DNA of 64,000 nucleotides, taken from the NCBI RefSeq assembly GCF_004514425.2, contig NZ_MYFN02000013.1:1-64000 (forward strand), read 5' to 3'. Below are positions 22,818-33,000 of this stretch, one piece after another. The first letter of the stretch is position 1. Each line of letters opens with the position of its first letter. This DNA comes from Shinella sumterensis. GTDB taxonomy: Bacteria > Pseudomonadota > Alphaproteobacteria > Rhizobiales > Rhizobiaceae. The translations under genes were made by a program, and so were the position numbers. The notes beneath the pieces are model-generated. The model did not search any database and was not told the origin of the DNA. It was given only the letters and a program-made list of their open reading frames with translations.

Positions 22818-25058
22818 ATGGACGTCGCACGACTTGGTATTGAGGTTTCCAGCAACGGTGTAGGGCAGGCGGCGGGCGAATTGACGCGACTGACAAACGC
22901 CGCGCGCGTGGCTCAGCGCGCAGTTGCTGGGCTATCCGACATGCGGAACGCTTCCGCCGCCGCGCTCTCGGCAGCACGGGCCGCCCAGGGCCAGGCGTCG
23001 GCAACGCTCGCCGCTGCCAAGGCATCCGAGACTGCGACAAGAGCTGACATTGATGCGGCTCGCGCCTCATATAACAAGGCGAAGGCCGCAACGCTGGCCG
23101 CCAAGGCAGATCATGACCGCGTGAATGCGTCGTATGCCGTGGCCAAAGCGCAGCAGGTCGAGGCCAATGCAGCGATGAAGGCCGCACAAGCGTCGATGGC
23201 GGCGAATAACAATGTGAAACGCATGGGCGGCAGCATGTCGGGCTTGGCTGCGCAGTTTCAAGACGTCGGTGTTACAGCAGCCGGCGGTATGAACCCGATG
23301 TTGATCGCTCTTCAGCAGGGTACGCAGATCGCAGGGCAAATGGAAGCTGCTATGGAGGGTGGGGCGAAGGCGACTGCTGTTTTCGCTACCGCTTTCAAGT
23401 CTTTGCTGTCTCCCGTTTCACTCGCATCAATAGCCCTGACGGCGCTTGCCGCAGCCGGTTTACAGATGGTGAACTGGGCTAGTCTCGGCGCTTCTGCTGT
23501 GCGCGGTCTCGCGAACGTGCTTGTTACGATTGCTCCGTATGCAGCGACCGCCGCTGCCGGTCTGGCGCTCCTATATGCCCCAAGCATAATTCTAGGTATC
23601 ATGAACGTCATAGCCTTGCTCGGCCGTATGGCCGTCGCCGCAGTCTCAGCGGGCATCGCCATTGCTGCAGCGAACCCACTCGGTGCGTTTGTACTTGGAG
23701 TGACCGCCGCTGTGGCAGCAATGAACATCTTTCGTGATGAGATCACGCAGATTTTCGGCCGTGATATCGTCGCGGACGTCAAGAACGCCGCGAATTTCGT
23801 CATTAATAGTTTCGAAGCAGCGTTTGAGGATCTCAAATTCCTTTGGAGTCAGTTCCCGAACATCATAGGGGCTGCGGCGGTAGGTGCGGCAAACGCAGCT
23901 ATTCGTGCAATGGTCGGGCTGGTGCAGAGAGGGTTCGAACTCCTCGATAGCTTCCACGCCAAGATCAATTCTGTCCTCCCGTCTGGTATTCAGATTCCCG
24001 CTTTGGCTGGTACCTTCAGTGCGAGCGATTTCGCCTTGGACGACCCTTTCTCTTCGAAATTGGGTGGAGCTCTCACCGACAGGAACGCCAACATCGAGCG
24101 GATCATGGGGCAAGACCGGGTCGGCGAGTTTGGTGAAGGCATCGCCCGCGGTGCTTCGGCAGCATCCGGTAAGCTACAGGAACTTGCCAAATGGATGACC
24201 ACCGTTGACGAAAAAAATAAGAAGTCCGGCGGCAAAACGGACGCCGAGAAGTACTCTGACATCGTGGACGGCGCCAACCGTCGGCTAGCCTCGCTCAAGG
24301 CTGAAGAACTCGCGCTGGGCATGACGGAGCAAGCGTCTCTGTCGCTGCGGTATGAGACCGACCTTCTGAATGAGGCGCAGCAAAAGGGCATTACCCTTAC
24401 AGCAAAGCAGCGTGTCGAACTGAATAGCCTGGCAGGCCAGATGGCAGTTACAGAGATTGCGACGAAAAAGGCTAAAGAGGCGATGGAGTTCGCGAAGTCC
24501 ACAGCGCTCGGCTTCGTCAATGACCTCCGCAATGGCCTGAAAAATGGCGAGGGCTTCTGGAAGTCGTTCGGCAATGCAGCGCTCAACGTCCTCGATCGCA
24601 TCACCGACAAACTGCTTGGCGACGTGATGGACGCCATCTTCAAGGTCGGCAACGCTGGCGGCGGAAGTGGTGGTCTTCTCGGAACCATCTTCGGCGGATT
24701 GTTCGGCGGGAGCTCGCAGTTCGGTATCGCGTCTGCCGGTGGTATCGGCCTCTATGCGGACGGCACAGCCTCGGCACGTGCCGGTCTGGCCATGGTCGGT
24801 GAGGAAGGGCCGGAACTCGTCCGCTTCAAGGGCGGTGAGAAGGTCATCCCGAACCATCAGCTGCGCGGGGTGAACGACAACGGTCGCAGCGGGCAGGGGA
24901 TCAGCGTCAGCGCTCCGGTCGAGATCAAGATCGACGCCACTGGCGCGGACGCGGCGGGCCTGGCGCGAGTAGAACGGCAGTTGGCCTCACTCAAGGCGGA
25001 TCTTCCGAACCAGATCGTTTCGACAGTGCAGAATGCGCAGAAGCGGCGGGGCCTCTGA
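22818..25058 (+). CDS. tail tape measure protein
   Basis: A 746-residue protein whose length would set tail length. The N-terminal about 130 residues are a long Ala-rich coiled coil. Then come a phage tail-length-type segment (MGGSMSGLAAQFQDVGVTAAGGMNPMLI) and several membrane-like helices (about 195-310). The C-terminus has the TMP-typical ASARAGLAMVGEEGPELVRFKGGEKVIPNHQ. The ATG behind gaaggaaacgcaa was chosen over an earlier TTG. The preceding chaperone genes are separated from it by the 3.7-kb inserted module, which is unusual. Confidence 0.9.
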   Translation: MDVARLGIEVSSNGVGQAAGELTRLTNAARVAQRAVAGLSDMRNASAAALSAARAAQGQASATLAAAKASETATRADIDAARASYNKAKAATLAAKADHDRVNASYAVAKAQQVEANAAMKAAQASMAANNNVKRMGGSMSGLAAQFQDVGVTAAGGMNPMLIALQQGTQIAGQMEAAMEGGAKATAVFATAFKSLLSPVSLASIALTALAAAGLQMVNWASLGASAVRGLANVLVTIAPYAATAAAGLALLYAPSIILGIMNVIALLGRMAVAAVSAGIAIAAANPLGAFVLGVTAAVAAMNIFRDEITQIFGRDIVADVKNAANFVINSFEAAFEDLKFLWSQFPNIIGAAAVGAANAAIRAMVGLVQRGFELLDSFHAKINSVLPSGIQIPALAGTFSASDFALDDPFSSKLGGALTDRNANIERIMGQDRVGEFGEGIARGASAASGKLQELAKWMTTVDEKNKKSGGKTDAEKYSDIVDGANRRLASLKAEELALGMTEQASLSLRYETDLLNEAQQKGITLTAKQRVELNSLAGQMAVTEIATKKAKEAMEFAKSTALGFVNDLRNGLKNGEGFWKSFGNAALNVLDRITDKLLGDVMDAIFKVGNAGGGSGGLLGTIFGGLFGGSSQFGIASAGGIGLYADGTASARAGLAMVGEEGPELVRFKGGEKVIPNHQLRGVNDNGRSGQGISVSAPVEIKIDATGADAAGLARVERQLASLKADLPNQIVSTVQNAQKRRGL

Positions 25059-25675
25059 TGGCAATCACCTTTCCGCGGCCTATCCCTGACGTGGGGTATG
25101 TCACCTGCGACCTCATGCTGAGGGACAGCGTCACTGCCTCGCCGTCGGGCGGCGGCCTGATCAATTACACACAGGTCGCCGCACCGGCATGGGAGGTCAC
25201 CCTCGAAACTCGCCCGCTGGATTACGACGAGTATTCCGCGGTCGAGGCGTGGTGGCTTTCCCTGCGTGGCGGCCTCCGGTCGGTCCTCTTTCGCCAACCG
25301 CACAAAGGGTACCCGGTTGCGCATCGTGAGAACAATGCCCCGGCCGACGATCCGGGCAGTCTCGTGAGCGTTGCCGATGGCAATGTCTTGTCGGTGAACA
25401 GTGTCGACGCCGGCCTTGTGCTGGCGCCCGGCGATCGTATCGGCCTCGAGCGGTCCGGCCGCTACTACGTCGGCCGGGTCACGGAAGCCTCAGGCTCCGT
25501 TACGACGCGCACGATTACTGTCGAGCCGCCGCCATTCGCCACGGTTGCACAGGTCGGCGCCGTGGTGCGCTTCGCCAAGCCGGCCATTCTGATGCGTCCC
25601 GTGCCGGACAGCTTTCAGGCGCCCCGCAACGGGCGGTTCTACACGGTGTCCTTCAAGCTGGTGGAGAGCGCCTGA
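25058..25675 (+). CDS. minor/distal tail protein
   Basis: A 205-residue protein beginning one base into the tape measure stop. The N-terminal part (DVGYVTCDLMLRDSV, then WEVTLETRPLDYDEYSAVEAWWLSLRGG) resembles distal tail proteins of lambdoid phages (gpM/DUF2460-like role). The C-terminus is beta-rich. It probably joins the tube to the tail tip. The family was assigned by gene order and general pattern. Confidence 0.65.
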   Translation: MAITFPRPIPDVGYVTCDLMLRDSVTASPSGGGLINYTQVAAPAWEVTLETRPLDYDEYSAVEAWWLSLRGGLRSVLFRQPHKGYPVAHRENNAPADDPGSLVSVADGNVLSVNSVDAGLVLAPGDRIGLERSGRYYVGRVTEASGSVTTRTITVEPPPFATVAQVGAVVRFAKPAILMRPVPDSFQAPRNGRFYTVSFKLVESA

Positions 25676-26325
25676 TGCTCTCGAATGACGTCAAAGACCT
25701 CTACGACGCCGGCCGGATCTCCACGCGGCAGATGATCCGGCTGGAATTCGGCACGGGCACATATGGCTTTATCGCCGACAAGGACGCCATGACCTATGCT
25801 GGCCTGACCTATCAGCCGTTCGGCCTGATCGAGGTTTCGGACCTCGGCGGAGGGCTCGGGACCTCGGCGGATGGCAACTTCACGCTGCGCCTGGCGGAAA
25901 GCAGAGACTTCGGTCTCACGCCGGAGATGCTGACCGAGATCGAGAACGAAGACTATCGCGATCGGCCGGTGCGCGTGATGGATGCGCACTTCCATCCGGA
26001 TACGGGTGCCCTGCTTCAGGTCGAGACCGTCGCGCGCGGCTATGTCGACACGGTCCCGCACTATTTTGGGCCGGACGGCGGCGCCTATATTGAGGCGGCG
26101 TGCGAGGGCCGGCAGCTCGACTACAGCCGGAAGAACGGCCGCTATCGGTCGATCGCTGATCAGAAGCGCCGCGATCCCGGCGACAGGTTCTTTGAACATG
26201 CAGCGACGGCAGGCCGTGTGGAATTGATCTGGGGCCGTGCCGGGCCTTCCAGCGCGCAGCCTTCGCCCAATCGCGCGAAGACGTTAGGCGCTGGCGTACT
26301 CGGCTTCCTTGGATTGAACAGGTAG
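25675..26325 (+). CDS. tail tip protein (gpL/DUF2163-like)
   Basis: A 216-residue protein. VKDLYDAGRISTRQMIRLEFGTGTYGF is a frequent N-terminal pattern of these tail proteins. A single cysteine (AACEGRQLDYS, about residue 144) could take part in iron-sulfur or structural contacts, as in lambda gpL, though the full cysteine set is not obvious. It overlaps the previous gene by one base and is followed by the NlpC-like gene in classic L-K-J order. Confidence 0.65.
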   Translation: MLSNDVKDLYDAGRISTRQMIRLEFGTGTYGFIADKDAMTYAGLTYQPFGLIEVSDLGGGLGTSADGNFTLRLAESRDFGLTPEMLTEIENEDYRDRPVRVMDAHFHPDTGALLQVETVARGYVDTVPHYFGPDGGAYIEAACEGRQLDYSRKNGRYRSIADQKRRDPGDRFFEHAATAGRVELIWGRAGPSSAQPSPNRAKTLGAGVLGFLGLNR

Positions 26326-26330
26326 GCATC

Positions 26331-26735
26331 ATGCGACATCCAGACTGGTTGAACCGCCTCAACAGGGTTGTGGCGAATCATCAGGCATTGCCTGCGCAGT
26401 ACGGTCTTTCCGACTGCTATATCATCGCCGACGACGCAGTTGAGGCCGTGACTGGCAAGACGATGCATGGCGCGGCCGCCCGCCGCTACAAGACGCCGGC
26501 CGGCGCCGGCAAGCAACTGCGCAAACGTGGCTTCGAAACCGTTCGCGATGCCTTCGCGGCTCGCTTTGCCGAGATCCCCGTGTTGATGGCCCAGCGCGGC
26601 GATATCGGCGTCTACGACAACAATGGTGAGATCTCCGGCGGCGTTTTCACGGCCGTCGGCTTCATGACACGCGGCACGCAGGAAATCGTCTTCCTGCCGC
26701 CGACCGCTGTGCTCGCAGCATTCCGGGTGGAATAA
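26331..26735 (+). CDS. NlpC/P60-like tail protein (DUF6950 type)
   Basis: A 134-residue protein with a cysteine in the expected place of the catalytic dyad (PAQYGLSDCYIIADDAVEAVTGK, Cys about residue 29) and a later GDIGVYDNNGE segment typical of the family. Such tail-tip peptidases, like lambda gpK, may open the peptidoglycan during DNA entry. The catalytic histidine is not obvious at the usual place, so activity is uncertain. It lies directly before the gpJ-like gene with a one-base overlap. Confidence 0.65.
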   Translation: MRHPDWLNRLNRVVANHQALPAQYGLSDCYIIADDAVEAVTGKTMHGAAARRYKTPAGAGKQLRKRGFETVRDAFAARFAEIPVLMAQRGDIGVYDNNGEISGGVFTAVGFMTRGTQEIVFLPPTAVLAAFRVE

Positions 26736-29164
26736 TGGGTTTTCTCGCTCCAGTCATTGGCGCCATCGGGTCGTTCTTCGGCGGCCTCGGCATTGTCGGA
26801 AAGCTGGTGCTTGGCATCGGCCTCCAGTTGATCAGTGCCAAGCTCCAGAAGAACCGCGCGAAGAAGGCGGAACGGCAGGCCGGCGGCGTCCAGTTCGAGC
26901 TTCAGTATGGCGAGAATGTCTCACGGCAGGTTGCCTGCGGCCTCGTTGGGATGGCCGGTCACGACTGCTACGCCAACTCCTATGGCGATGCGAATAAGCG
27001 CCTGCAGCAGGTCTATGCCTTCTCGGACTTCCCATGCGACGGCCTCTCGCGCATCTGGGCCGGCGGAAAGCTCCTTCCGCTGACGCACCAGGGCGGCGGC
27101 TATTACACAGTGAACAGCGGCGATTATGCCGGGTTGTTGGCCTTCCGGTTCTATGACGGTACGCAGTCGGCGGCCGACGCGACCTTGATCAGCGGCTCGA
27201 ACCCATTCGGCCGTTGGACTGCGAGCCATGTCGGCACGGGCATCTGCTACATCGTCGCCTACCTGACCTATGATCAGGAGCGTCTTGCCCAGCCGCCGCA
27301 GTTCTTCTTCGAGATCCGCGGTGCGCGCCTCTACGACTTCCGAAAGGATTCCACCGCCGGCGGCGTCGGCCCGCATCGGTGGGGCAATTACGCGACCTAC
27401 GAGTGGACCGAAAACCCAGTCGTGATGGATTACAATTATCGCCGGGGCTTCGCGATCAACGGCGATATGTTCCTCGGCATGGGCATGTCGCCGGTCGATC
27501 TGCCCGTTGATCGCTATGCCATCGCGGCCAATATCTGCGACGAGACGACGAGCTACGGCAAACGCTACCGCTGCTCGGTCATCTTCGATGCGGATCTAGA
27601 GCACGGCGACAACATCGATGCTGTCATGCAGTCTTGCGGCGGTATAGTCGTTGACAGCGTGGACGGCTCCTGGCCGCTGATCGGCACGGACCAGCCTATC
27701 ATCGAGACGATCACCGACGAGGATCTGATCAGCACCGAGCCGGTGCGCTTCCAGAAGTTCAAGTCGCAGGCCGATATTGTGAACTCGGTTCAGGGCACCT
27801 ATCCGGAACCGGCGAATATGTGGTCTCCGGTCGGCTACGACACGCAGACGAATTCGTCACAGGTCGGGCTCGATCGGCGAACGCGGGATTTCAAGCTCGA
27901 CTTCCCGACCGTGCCCTACAAGGCGCAGGCCAACCAACTGGCGGCGATCTACTACAAGGAGAACCGGTACGAGGCGACGGCAGAGATTGTCGTGCGGCCT
28001 CGTTTCCAGACGATCAAGGCCGGCGACTGGATCCGGTGGAACTCGGCGCGCTATGGCGACCGCGTTTACATGGTCGCCAGCCGCTCCATCAAGGCGCTGA
28101 CCAGCGACGGCCCGCGCAACGTCGTCCTCTCGCTCGTCGAGCGCAACGGCGCGATCTATGACAGCGTCGGTGTCCTGCCGCCCGAGATCCCGTTCCCGCC
28201 CGGTGAGCCGGAATATGCCAACGAGCTGCCGGACTATGCCGTCATTCCGGTGAAGGCCATCGGCGCGGACGGCCGCAGCTATGCCGCGTTTCGGATATCG
28301 TGGTCGACGATCGTGGACCCAACTGTCACGGCCATTGAATTCCAGTGGCGTATCAAGACAGAGCCGACGAACATTTTCACCCGCACGGTTCAGGCGGATT
28401 CGCTTATCGCTTTCATTCAGGAAGGTATCCTGAGCCTGACGGAATACGAATTCCGCTATCGGGTGATCGTCGATGGCCGCCCGGCGCCCGGTTTCGTCGA
28501 CTGGATCAGTATTACCTCGATCGACGGCGGTAATGCCGACCTTGAGGTTGGCCTTTCCAACCTGAAGAAAGATGTCATCGACCGGTTCAAGGATCTCCAG
28601 CAGGGCCTTGACGATACCCGGCCGCTGCTTGAGCAGATCCTGACCAACCAGCAGCTTCACGGCGCGGTATCGGAAAGCGCGCGCCGGCGCCTGGCGGTCG
28701 AAGTTGGGCGCAATCGCGCAGCATTCGACGAACAGATTGTCGTCGTCGCCGGCGAACTTGAGGCGCTGGCCGAGCAGATCACCGATGTCACTGTGGCGGT
28801 CGATGACCGCTTCGCCCAAGGTCGTATTCGCTTCACGGCCGCCGCCGACCAGGCCGGCGCGCTCGCTCGCTTCTCGGTGCAGCTGCGCGTGTCGGAAGGC
28901 GATGTCTGGAATGATTCCGGCTTCTATCTCCAGATCGTCGACGCCGGCGGGGTTATCCAGTCGGAATTCGCTGTCATGGCTGACCGGTTCGTTGTGCTCA
29001 ACCCCGGCGACCTCAACAGCAACTTCCTGCCGCTCGTGTTCGAGGGCGGGGAACTCAAGCTTCAGATCGCGAATATCGGCCTGGTGCGGTCCGGGCGCCT
29101 GCTTTCGCAGAACAACAAGGTCGATTTCGATCTGAACAACGGACGATTGATCTTCAAATCATGA
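26735..29164 (+). CDS. tail tip / host-specificity protein (gpJ-like)
   Basis: An 809-residue protein. It opens with a hydrophobic Gly-rich segment (LAPVIGAIGSFFGGLGIVGKLVLGIGLQL). The tip core follows (YGENVSRQVACGLVGMAGHDCYANSYGD, RLYDFRKDSTAGG), then fibronectin-like domains (about 490-600), a coiled coil (about 610-680) and a beta-rich end. It is the central tip protein that contacts the receptor. The stop overlaps the next start by four bases. Confidence 0.8.
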   Translation: MGFLAPVIGAIGSFFGGLGIVGKLVLGIGLQLISAKLQKNRAKKAERQAGGVQFELQYGENVSRQVACGLVGMAGHDCYANSYGDANKRLQQVYAFSDFPCDGLSRIWAGGKLLPLTHQGGGYYTVNSGDYAGLLAFRFYDGTQSAADATLISGSNPFGRWTASHVGTGICYIVAYLTYDQERLAQPPQFFFEIRGARLYDFRKDSTAGGVGPHRWGNYATYEWTENPVVMDYNYRRGFAINGDMFLGMGMSPVDLPVDRYAIAANICDETTSYGKRYRCSVIFDADLEHGDNIDAVMQSCGGIVVDSVDGSWPLIGTDQPIIETITDEDLISTEPVRFQKFKSQADIVNSVQGTYPEPANMWSPVGYDTQTNSSQVGLDRRTRDFKLDFPTVPYKAQANQLAAIYYKENRYEATAEIVVRPRFQTIKAGDWIRWNSARYGDRVYMVASRSIKALTSDGPRNVVLSLVERNGAIYDSVGVLPPEIPFPPGEPEYANELPDYAVIPVKAIGADGRSYAAFRISWSTIVDPTVTAIEFQWRIKTEPTNIFTRTVQADSLIAFIQEGILSLTEYEFRYRVIVDGRPAPGFVDWISITSIDGGNADLEVGLSNLKKDVIDRFKDLQQGLDDTRPLLEQILTNQQLHGAVSESARRRLAVEVGRNRAAFDEQIVVVAGELEALAEQITDVTVAVDDRFAQGRIRFTAAADQAGALARFSVQLRVSEGDVWNDSGFYLQIVDAGGVIQSEFAVMADRFVVLNPGDLNSNFLPLVFEGGELKLQIANIGLVRSGRLLSQNNKVDFDLNNGRLIFKS

Positions 29165-30726
29165 CCCAGACGCTCATTGGCTTCGACTATGCCGGCGTGC
29201 CCTGCGTGAAGATCACCAAGGGCGACATCGATCCAGCAAACGAGCCCGACGGCAATGTCGGGTCCTTCCTCTACAATTCGAAATGGGCGAAGGATTACAA
29301 GATTGCAGGTATCGACCTTATTCCGCAGGTTGGTTCCACAACCTTCTACCCATCCGGAGCGGGGCTCAGCAATTACACGAAATATGCCATCCGCAACACG
29401 AGCGCGAAGGCCGACACACAGCAAACGTACTTCCGGTCTGGCCACTTCCCGGATCTGAACTACGCCATCCCCCTCGTCGACATAAAGGCTCGACGAATTA
29501 CCAATGACCGGTTCGTGTCGGGGCAGCTCCAGCGACTTATCTACGGTCCCGAGCTGAGTGGCGCGCGACGAAACGGTGTGTGGTATCAACCCGCCGAGAC
29601 CCTTTTCGGCTGGGGAACCGGGATGACGGTTTACTATCCGTCGTCCACCGGTTCCATATCGTCCGGCACGGTGATCAACAGCACGTTCAGGAACGATGAC
29701 GACACGCCGGACGGCGAATCCTTCTACTACAATCTGTCTCTTTGGGATCTGCCCGGAAACAATGTGCCGATAACCGACGGGGCGCCCGTCGTGCCGATCG
29801 CCGACGCGACGGTTATCCAGATCGACAACGCCGGCGCGCGCGTCGCTAAGCCCGGCTTTGACCTGAACAATATAACGAGGCCGTCGCAGCTGGCGTTTGA
29901 TTCCGCGCGAAGCCCGACGAAGATCATCGGATCAGGGGATATCGCCTGCCCGGTTGGGGTGACGAACTACGATATCGGCGTGACGATCCCGCCGAATGCG
30001 CAGGCCGACGTTCACTTCTACTCCGGCTCGACGATCGCCTATCCCATGAACCCGACAGGCACGACGGACCAGTTGTTCGGCGCGGAGTACTGGTTTCAGG
30101 GGAGTCTTATACGCTTCAACAATCCGAACTCCGCCTGCCGCGCGCGCTTCGTCATCTATGCCAACAGCACCCAGGCTGTCAGTAGCGGCAACAATGACGT
30201 GCTCCGTCAATTCGAGGAGAACGGGGAAAACGTCGTGCAACTGTTGCGGCCGGGAGCGGCAGACCCGCCAAGGTTTGCCGATATCGTCGTCGATAGCCGT
30301 TGGCCATGCATCCAGATCCTGGCGGAGGGCTATATCCCTGTCGGGACCGGCATTCTGACACACACCGTCAACTTCAATGCGGCCGGCTGCTTCCCGATGG
30401 TGAAGTACACCACGGTTCATGGAGCCGGGTCTTTCGGGCAGAATATCGGGGCCGGCAATGTGGAGAGCTGGAGCGCTCGCGCAAGGGTGCCGTTCTTCTC
30501 TCGATGCGCCGTTCGCAATGGGGCGTCGTGGGAGGGCAACATCTGCGGCAACGCCACTTGGTGCACTCTGACGCAGAGTCAGGCGGTTTTCAGGACCTAC
30601 CGGGGGCAGCCGCTGCGGCTGGAGTACTTCACCGCCACTCAGTACGCCAACCGAAACCCGGATGTCCTGTACGACACCAACCCGGTGGTTGGCATCCGCT
30701 ACTACATTCTTGGCATTCCGGCCTGA
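29161..30726 (+). CDS. tail fibre-associated protein of unknown family
   Basis: A 521-residue protein immediately after the gpJ-like gene. It is beta-rich with many Asn/Gly/Thr/Tyr residues, which suits a fibre or receptor-binding structure. The C-terminus is aromatic and Asn-rich (TATQYANRNPDVLYDTNPVVG). Six cysteines cluster near 435-480 (CAVRNGASWEGNICGNATWC). I do not recognise a named domain; virion location is inferred from the overlap with the tip gene. Confidence 0.6.
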   Translation: MTQTLIGFDYAGVPCVKITKGDIDPANEPDGNVGSFLYNSKWAKDYKIAGIDLIPQVGSTTFYPSGAGLSNYTKYAIRNTSAKADTQQTYFRSGHFPDLNYAIPLVDIKARRITNDRFVSGQLQRLIYGPELSGARRNGVWYQPAETLFGWGTGMTVYYPSSTGSISSGTVINSTFRNDDDTPDGESFYYNLSLWDLPGNNVPITDGAPVVPIADATVIQIDNAGARVAKPGFDLNNITRPSQLAFDSARSPTKIIGSGDIACPVGVTNYDIGVTIPPNAQADVHFYSGSTIAYPMNPTGTTDQLFGAEYWFQGSLIRFNNPNSACRARFVIYANSTQAVSSGNNDVLRQFEENGENVVQLLRPGAADPPRFADIVVDSRWPCIQILAEGYIPVGTGILTHTVNFNAAGCFPMVKYTTVHGAGSFGQNIGAGNVESWSARARVPFFSRCAVRNGASWEGNICGNATWCTLTQSQAVFRTYRGQPLRLEYFTATQYANRNPDVLYDTNPVVGIRYYILGIPA

Positions 30727-30756
30727 CGGCCAACCTAGCTAGGGGAACCCCTCCAC

Positions 30757-32667
30757 ATGACAGCACTCCATTACTCGGCGGGGACCGTGTCCCTGACGGC
30801 CGGCAGCGCCGTGGTTACGGGCATCGATACGGCATGGGCCATCGCACTGCTCAAGGGCGGCGAGATCTTCGTCCAGGCGCCCGGCAACCCGCTGCCCATT
30901 GAGACGATCGACAGCGATACGCAGATTACCGCTGCGCTCGTCTGGACCGGCGAGACGGGCGTCTATGAATACGTGCTGCGCGTCGCCACGACCTACGACC
31001 AGCAGATTGCGAAGAATGCAGAGGTGTTCGCGCAGCTGCGCGCCGAGATCGAGGCGGGCACAATCTGGAAGTTCGATGTTTCCGGCGTGCTTGCCGATCG
31101 CGACACATACGATACCCGGCCAAGGCATTTCAGTTTCCTCGAATTCGACGATCCGAACGCGTGGCTCTGGGTGAAGGCTTCCAATGCCGAGGGGGATTGG
31201 GCTGGGCCGTTTGCTTACGGCGTTGGTCCAGAAGGTCAGCCACCTTCTCTTTCATTCTCACCCATCGCGACCGGGGCACCGGGCACGCCGGCTTCCTTGA
31301 TTGTTACGGGATCTGGTCCATACAATCTGGCCTTCACGATCCCGGCCGGCCTGACGGGGCTTCGCTGGCGTGGGGCGTATAATGCCGGCACGTCCTATCT
31401 TGAGCGCGATGGCGTTCGCGATAACGGCTCGACATGGATCGCGCTTCAGGACACGCTCGGCAACGCGCCGCCGGTCCTGCCGGCGACATCGAATGCCTTC
31501 TGGGAGCTTGTGGCCGCCAAGGGCCTCGACGGGACGGGAACCGGTGATGTCGTCGGCCCGGCCGGCGCGCTCAATGGACGGCCTGCGGTCTTCGACGGGA
31601 CGTCCGGAAAGCTACTTCGGGAAGGCCCGATACCATTCAGCGGTGCTTATGCCGATCTCTCCGGCAAGCCGACCCTCGGCGCCGCGGCCGCTATGAACGT
31701 CGGGTCAACTGCCGGCACGGTCGCGGCCGGCGATGATCCTCGCTTCACGTCCGGTGGCAACACCCGCAACGAAGCCCTTTTGGCGCTTGAGATCGCAGAC
31801 CTGAAGGGAAGCAGGCTTGGCATGATCGGCGGAGTTGCCGATGCGTTTGATGACGAGACGGGCGTGGATACCGTCGGGTCGGTCAATGCTGCGTATGATG
31901 CGGCGAATGACTGGTACATGCCAGTGGCGCCGGCTGCGCAGACCGATGGCAACGGCAGTTCCACGACGGGCGCGTCGCTCTTCACCTTGATATCGCGCGT
32001 ATTCGCCCTGCGGAACGGCGAGAAAATGGTGTCCATCGGCGTCCAGACGAACGTCGCAAACGACGTAACCGTCAAGATCGTGCAGCGGAATTCCGCGACG
32101 AACTACACAGTCCTTCAGTCTCACACCTTTGCGCACCCGGGCGGTGGCTGGTTCGACTTCCTCCTGCCGGTGCCATTTGATGTTCCCGCATCCGGCACGT
32201 TTCATGTGGGTGCCGTTCAGATTGCGGGACAGACGATCCTCACGCGGTCGGCAGCTCGCGCATATCTGGCAGGGGATGCTCCCGTTGGACCCGCGACATC
32301 AGGTTGGACGGAAGACAGTTCGGGCGCCCGCCCGATGCGCGCATCGTACCTGCCGACGAACATGAGCCTCAAATCGGTGTCCTATACGGCGCAGGTTGCG
32401 CCAACCAAGGGCCGCCTGTCGTTGCAGATCGCATCAGGTGCACCGACGATCAATGTCGATCTGCTGGCGGACATCTCGCGCGACGGCGGCATCACCTGGA
32501 CGACGGCCAATCTCGCCTTGGCCTCGTCCTTCTTGGGGATCGACATGTTTGAGGCGCAGAACATCGACATCTCCGCGCAGCCATCGGGGACCGCGATGCA
32601 ATGGCGCGTGAGAACCCAGAACAACAAGCCGATCGCCGTATCCGGCGTCGTCATGCAGTGGAGCTGA
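30757..32667 (+). CDS. tail fibre protein
   Basis: A 636-residue modular protein. The N-terminal attachment domain (about 1-150; YSAGTVSLTAGSAVVTGIDTAW) recurs in phage fibres. A collagen-poor linker follows, then a carbohydrate-binding-like unit (LRWRGAYNAGTSYLERDGVRDNGSTWIAL, about residues 205-240; aromatic residues would stack on sugar), a short coiled coil and a beta-sandwich C-terminus. It would bind surface polysaccharide. Its modular make-up suggests domain exchange. Confidence 0.75.
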   Translation: MTALHYSAGTVSLTAGSAVVTGIDTAWAIALLKGGEIFVQAPGNPLPIETIDSDTQITAALVWTGETGVYEYVLRVATTYDQQIAKNAEVFAQLRAEIEAGTIWKFDVSGVLADRDTYDTRPRHFSFLEFDDPNAWLWVKASNAEGDWAGPFAYGVGPEGQPPSLSFSPIATGAPGTPASLIVTGSGPYNLAFTIPAGLTGLRWRGAYNAGTSYLERDGVRDNGSTWIALQDTLGNAPPVLPATSNAFWELVAAKGLDGTGTGDVVGPAGALNGRPAVFDGTSGKLLREGPIPFSGAYADLSGKPTLGAAAAMNVGSTAGTVAAGDDPRFTSGGNTRNEALLALEIADLKGSRLGMIGGVADAFDDETGVDTVGSVNAAYDAANDWYMPVAPAAQTDGNGSSTTGASLFTLISRVFALRNGEKMVSIGVQTNVANDVTVKIVQRNSATNYTVLQSHTFAHPGGGWFDFLLPVPFDVPASGTFHVGAVQIAGQTILTRSAARAYLAGDAPVGPATSGWTEDSSGARPMRASYLPTNMSLKSVSYTAQVAPTKGRLSLQIASGAPTINVDLLADISRDGGITWTTANLALASSFLGIDMFEAQNIDISAQPSGTAMQWRVRTQNNKPIAVSGVVMQWS

Positions 32668-32670
32668 GAC

Positions 32671-33000
32671 ATGGCACCGAAAACATGGGGTAACGTCGTC
32701 GCCGAAGGCTACGTGCCGCCGGAGATTTCCCGGCGCCAGTTTTTTCAGGAACTCGCAAACCGCGAGATGATCACAAAAGAAGAGGCGCTGGCGGCGATAA
32801 CCGTCGGTACGCTGCCGGGAGCCTTCGATGTCCTGGTGTCGGCGATCCTCGACGAGGATATCGAGTGGCAGGCTCGAATGCTTCTGGCCGGGGCGACATC
32901 GTTCATGCGGGCAAACTGGTTCGTCGACTATTTCGCTGTCATGCAGGGGCTCACGCCGACCTATATGGATGGTTTCTGGCAATCTGCGGCGCTGATTTAA
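32671..33000 (+). CDS. small tail-associated protein
   Basis: A 109-residue protein starting three bases after the fibre stop. The N-terminal YVPPEISRRQFFQELANREMITKEEALAAI is often seen in short proteins after phage fibres (possible fibre chaperones). The rest is helical and aromatic. Function is inferred from position only. Its stop overlaps the stop of a minus-strand gene. Confidence 0.6.
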   Translation: MAPKTWGNVVAEGYVPPEISRRQFFQELANREMITKEEALAAITVGTLPGAFDVLVSAILDEDIEWQARMLLAGATSFMRANWFVDYFAVMQGLTPTYMDGFWQSAALI

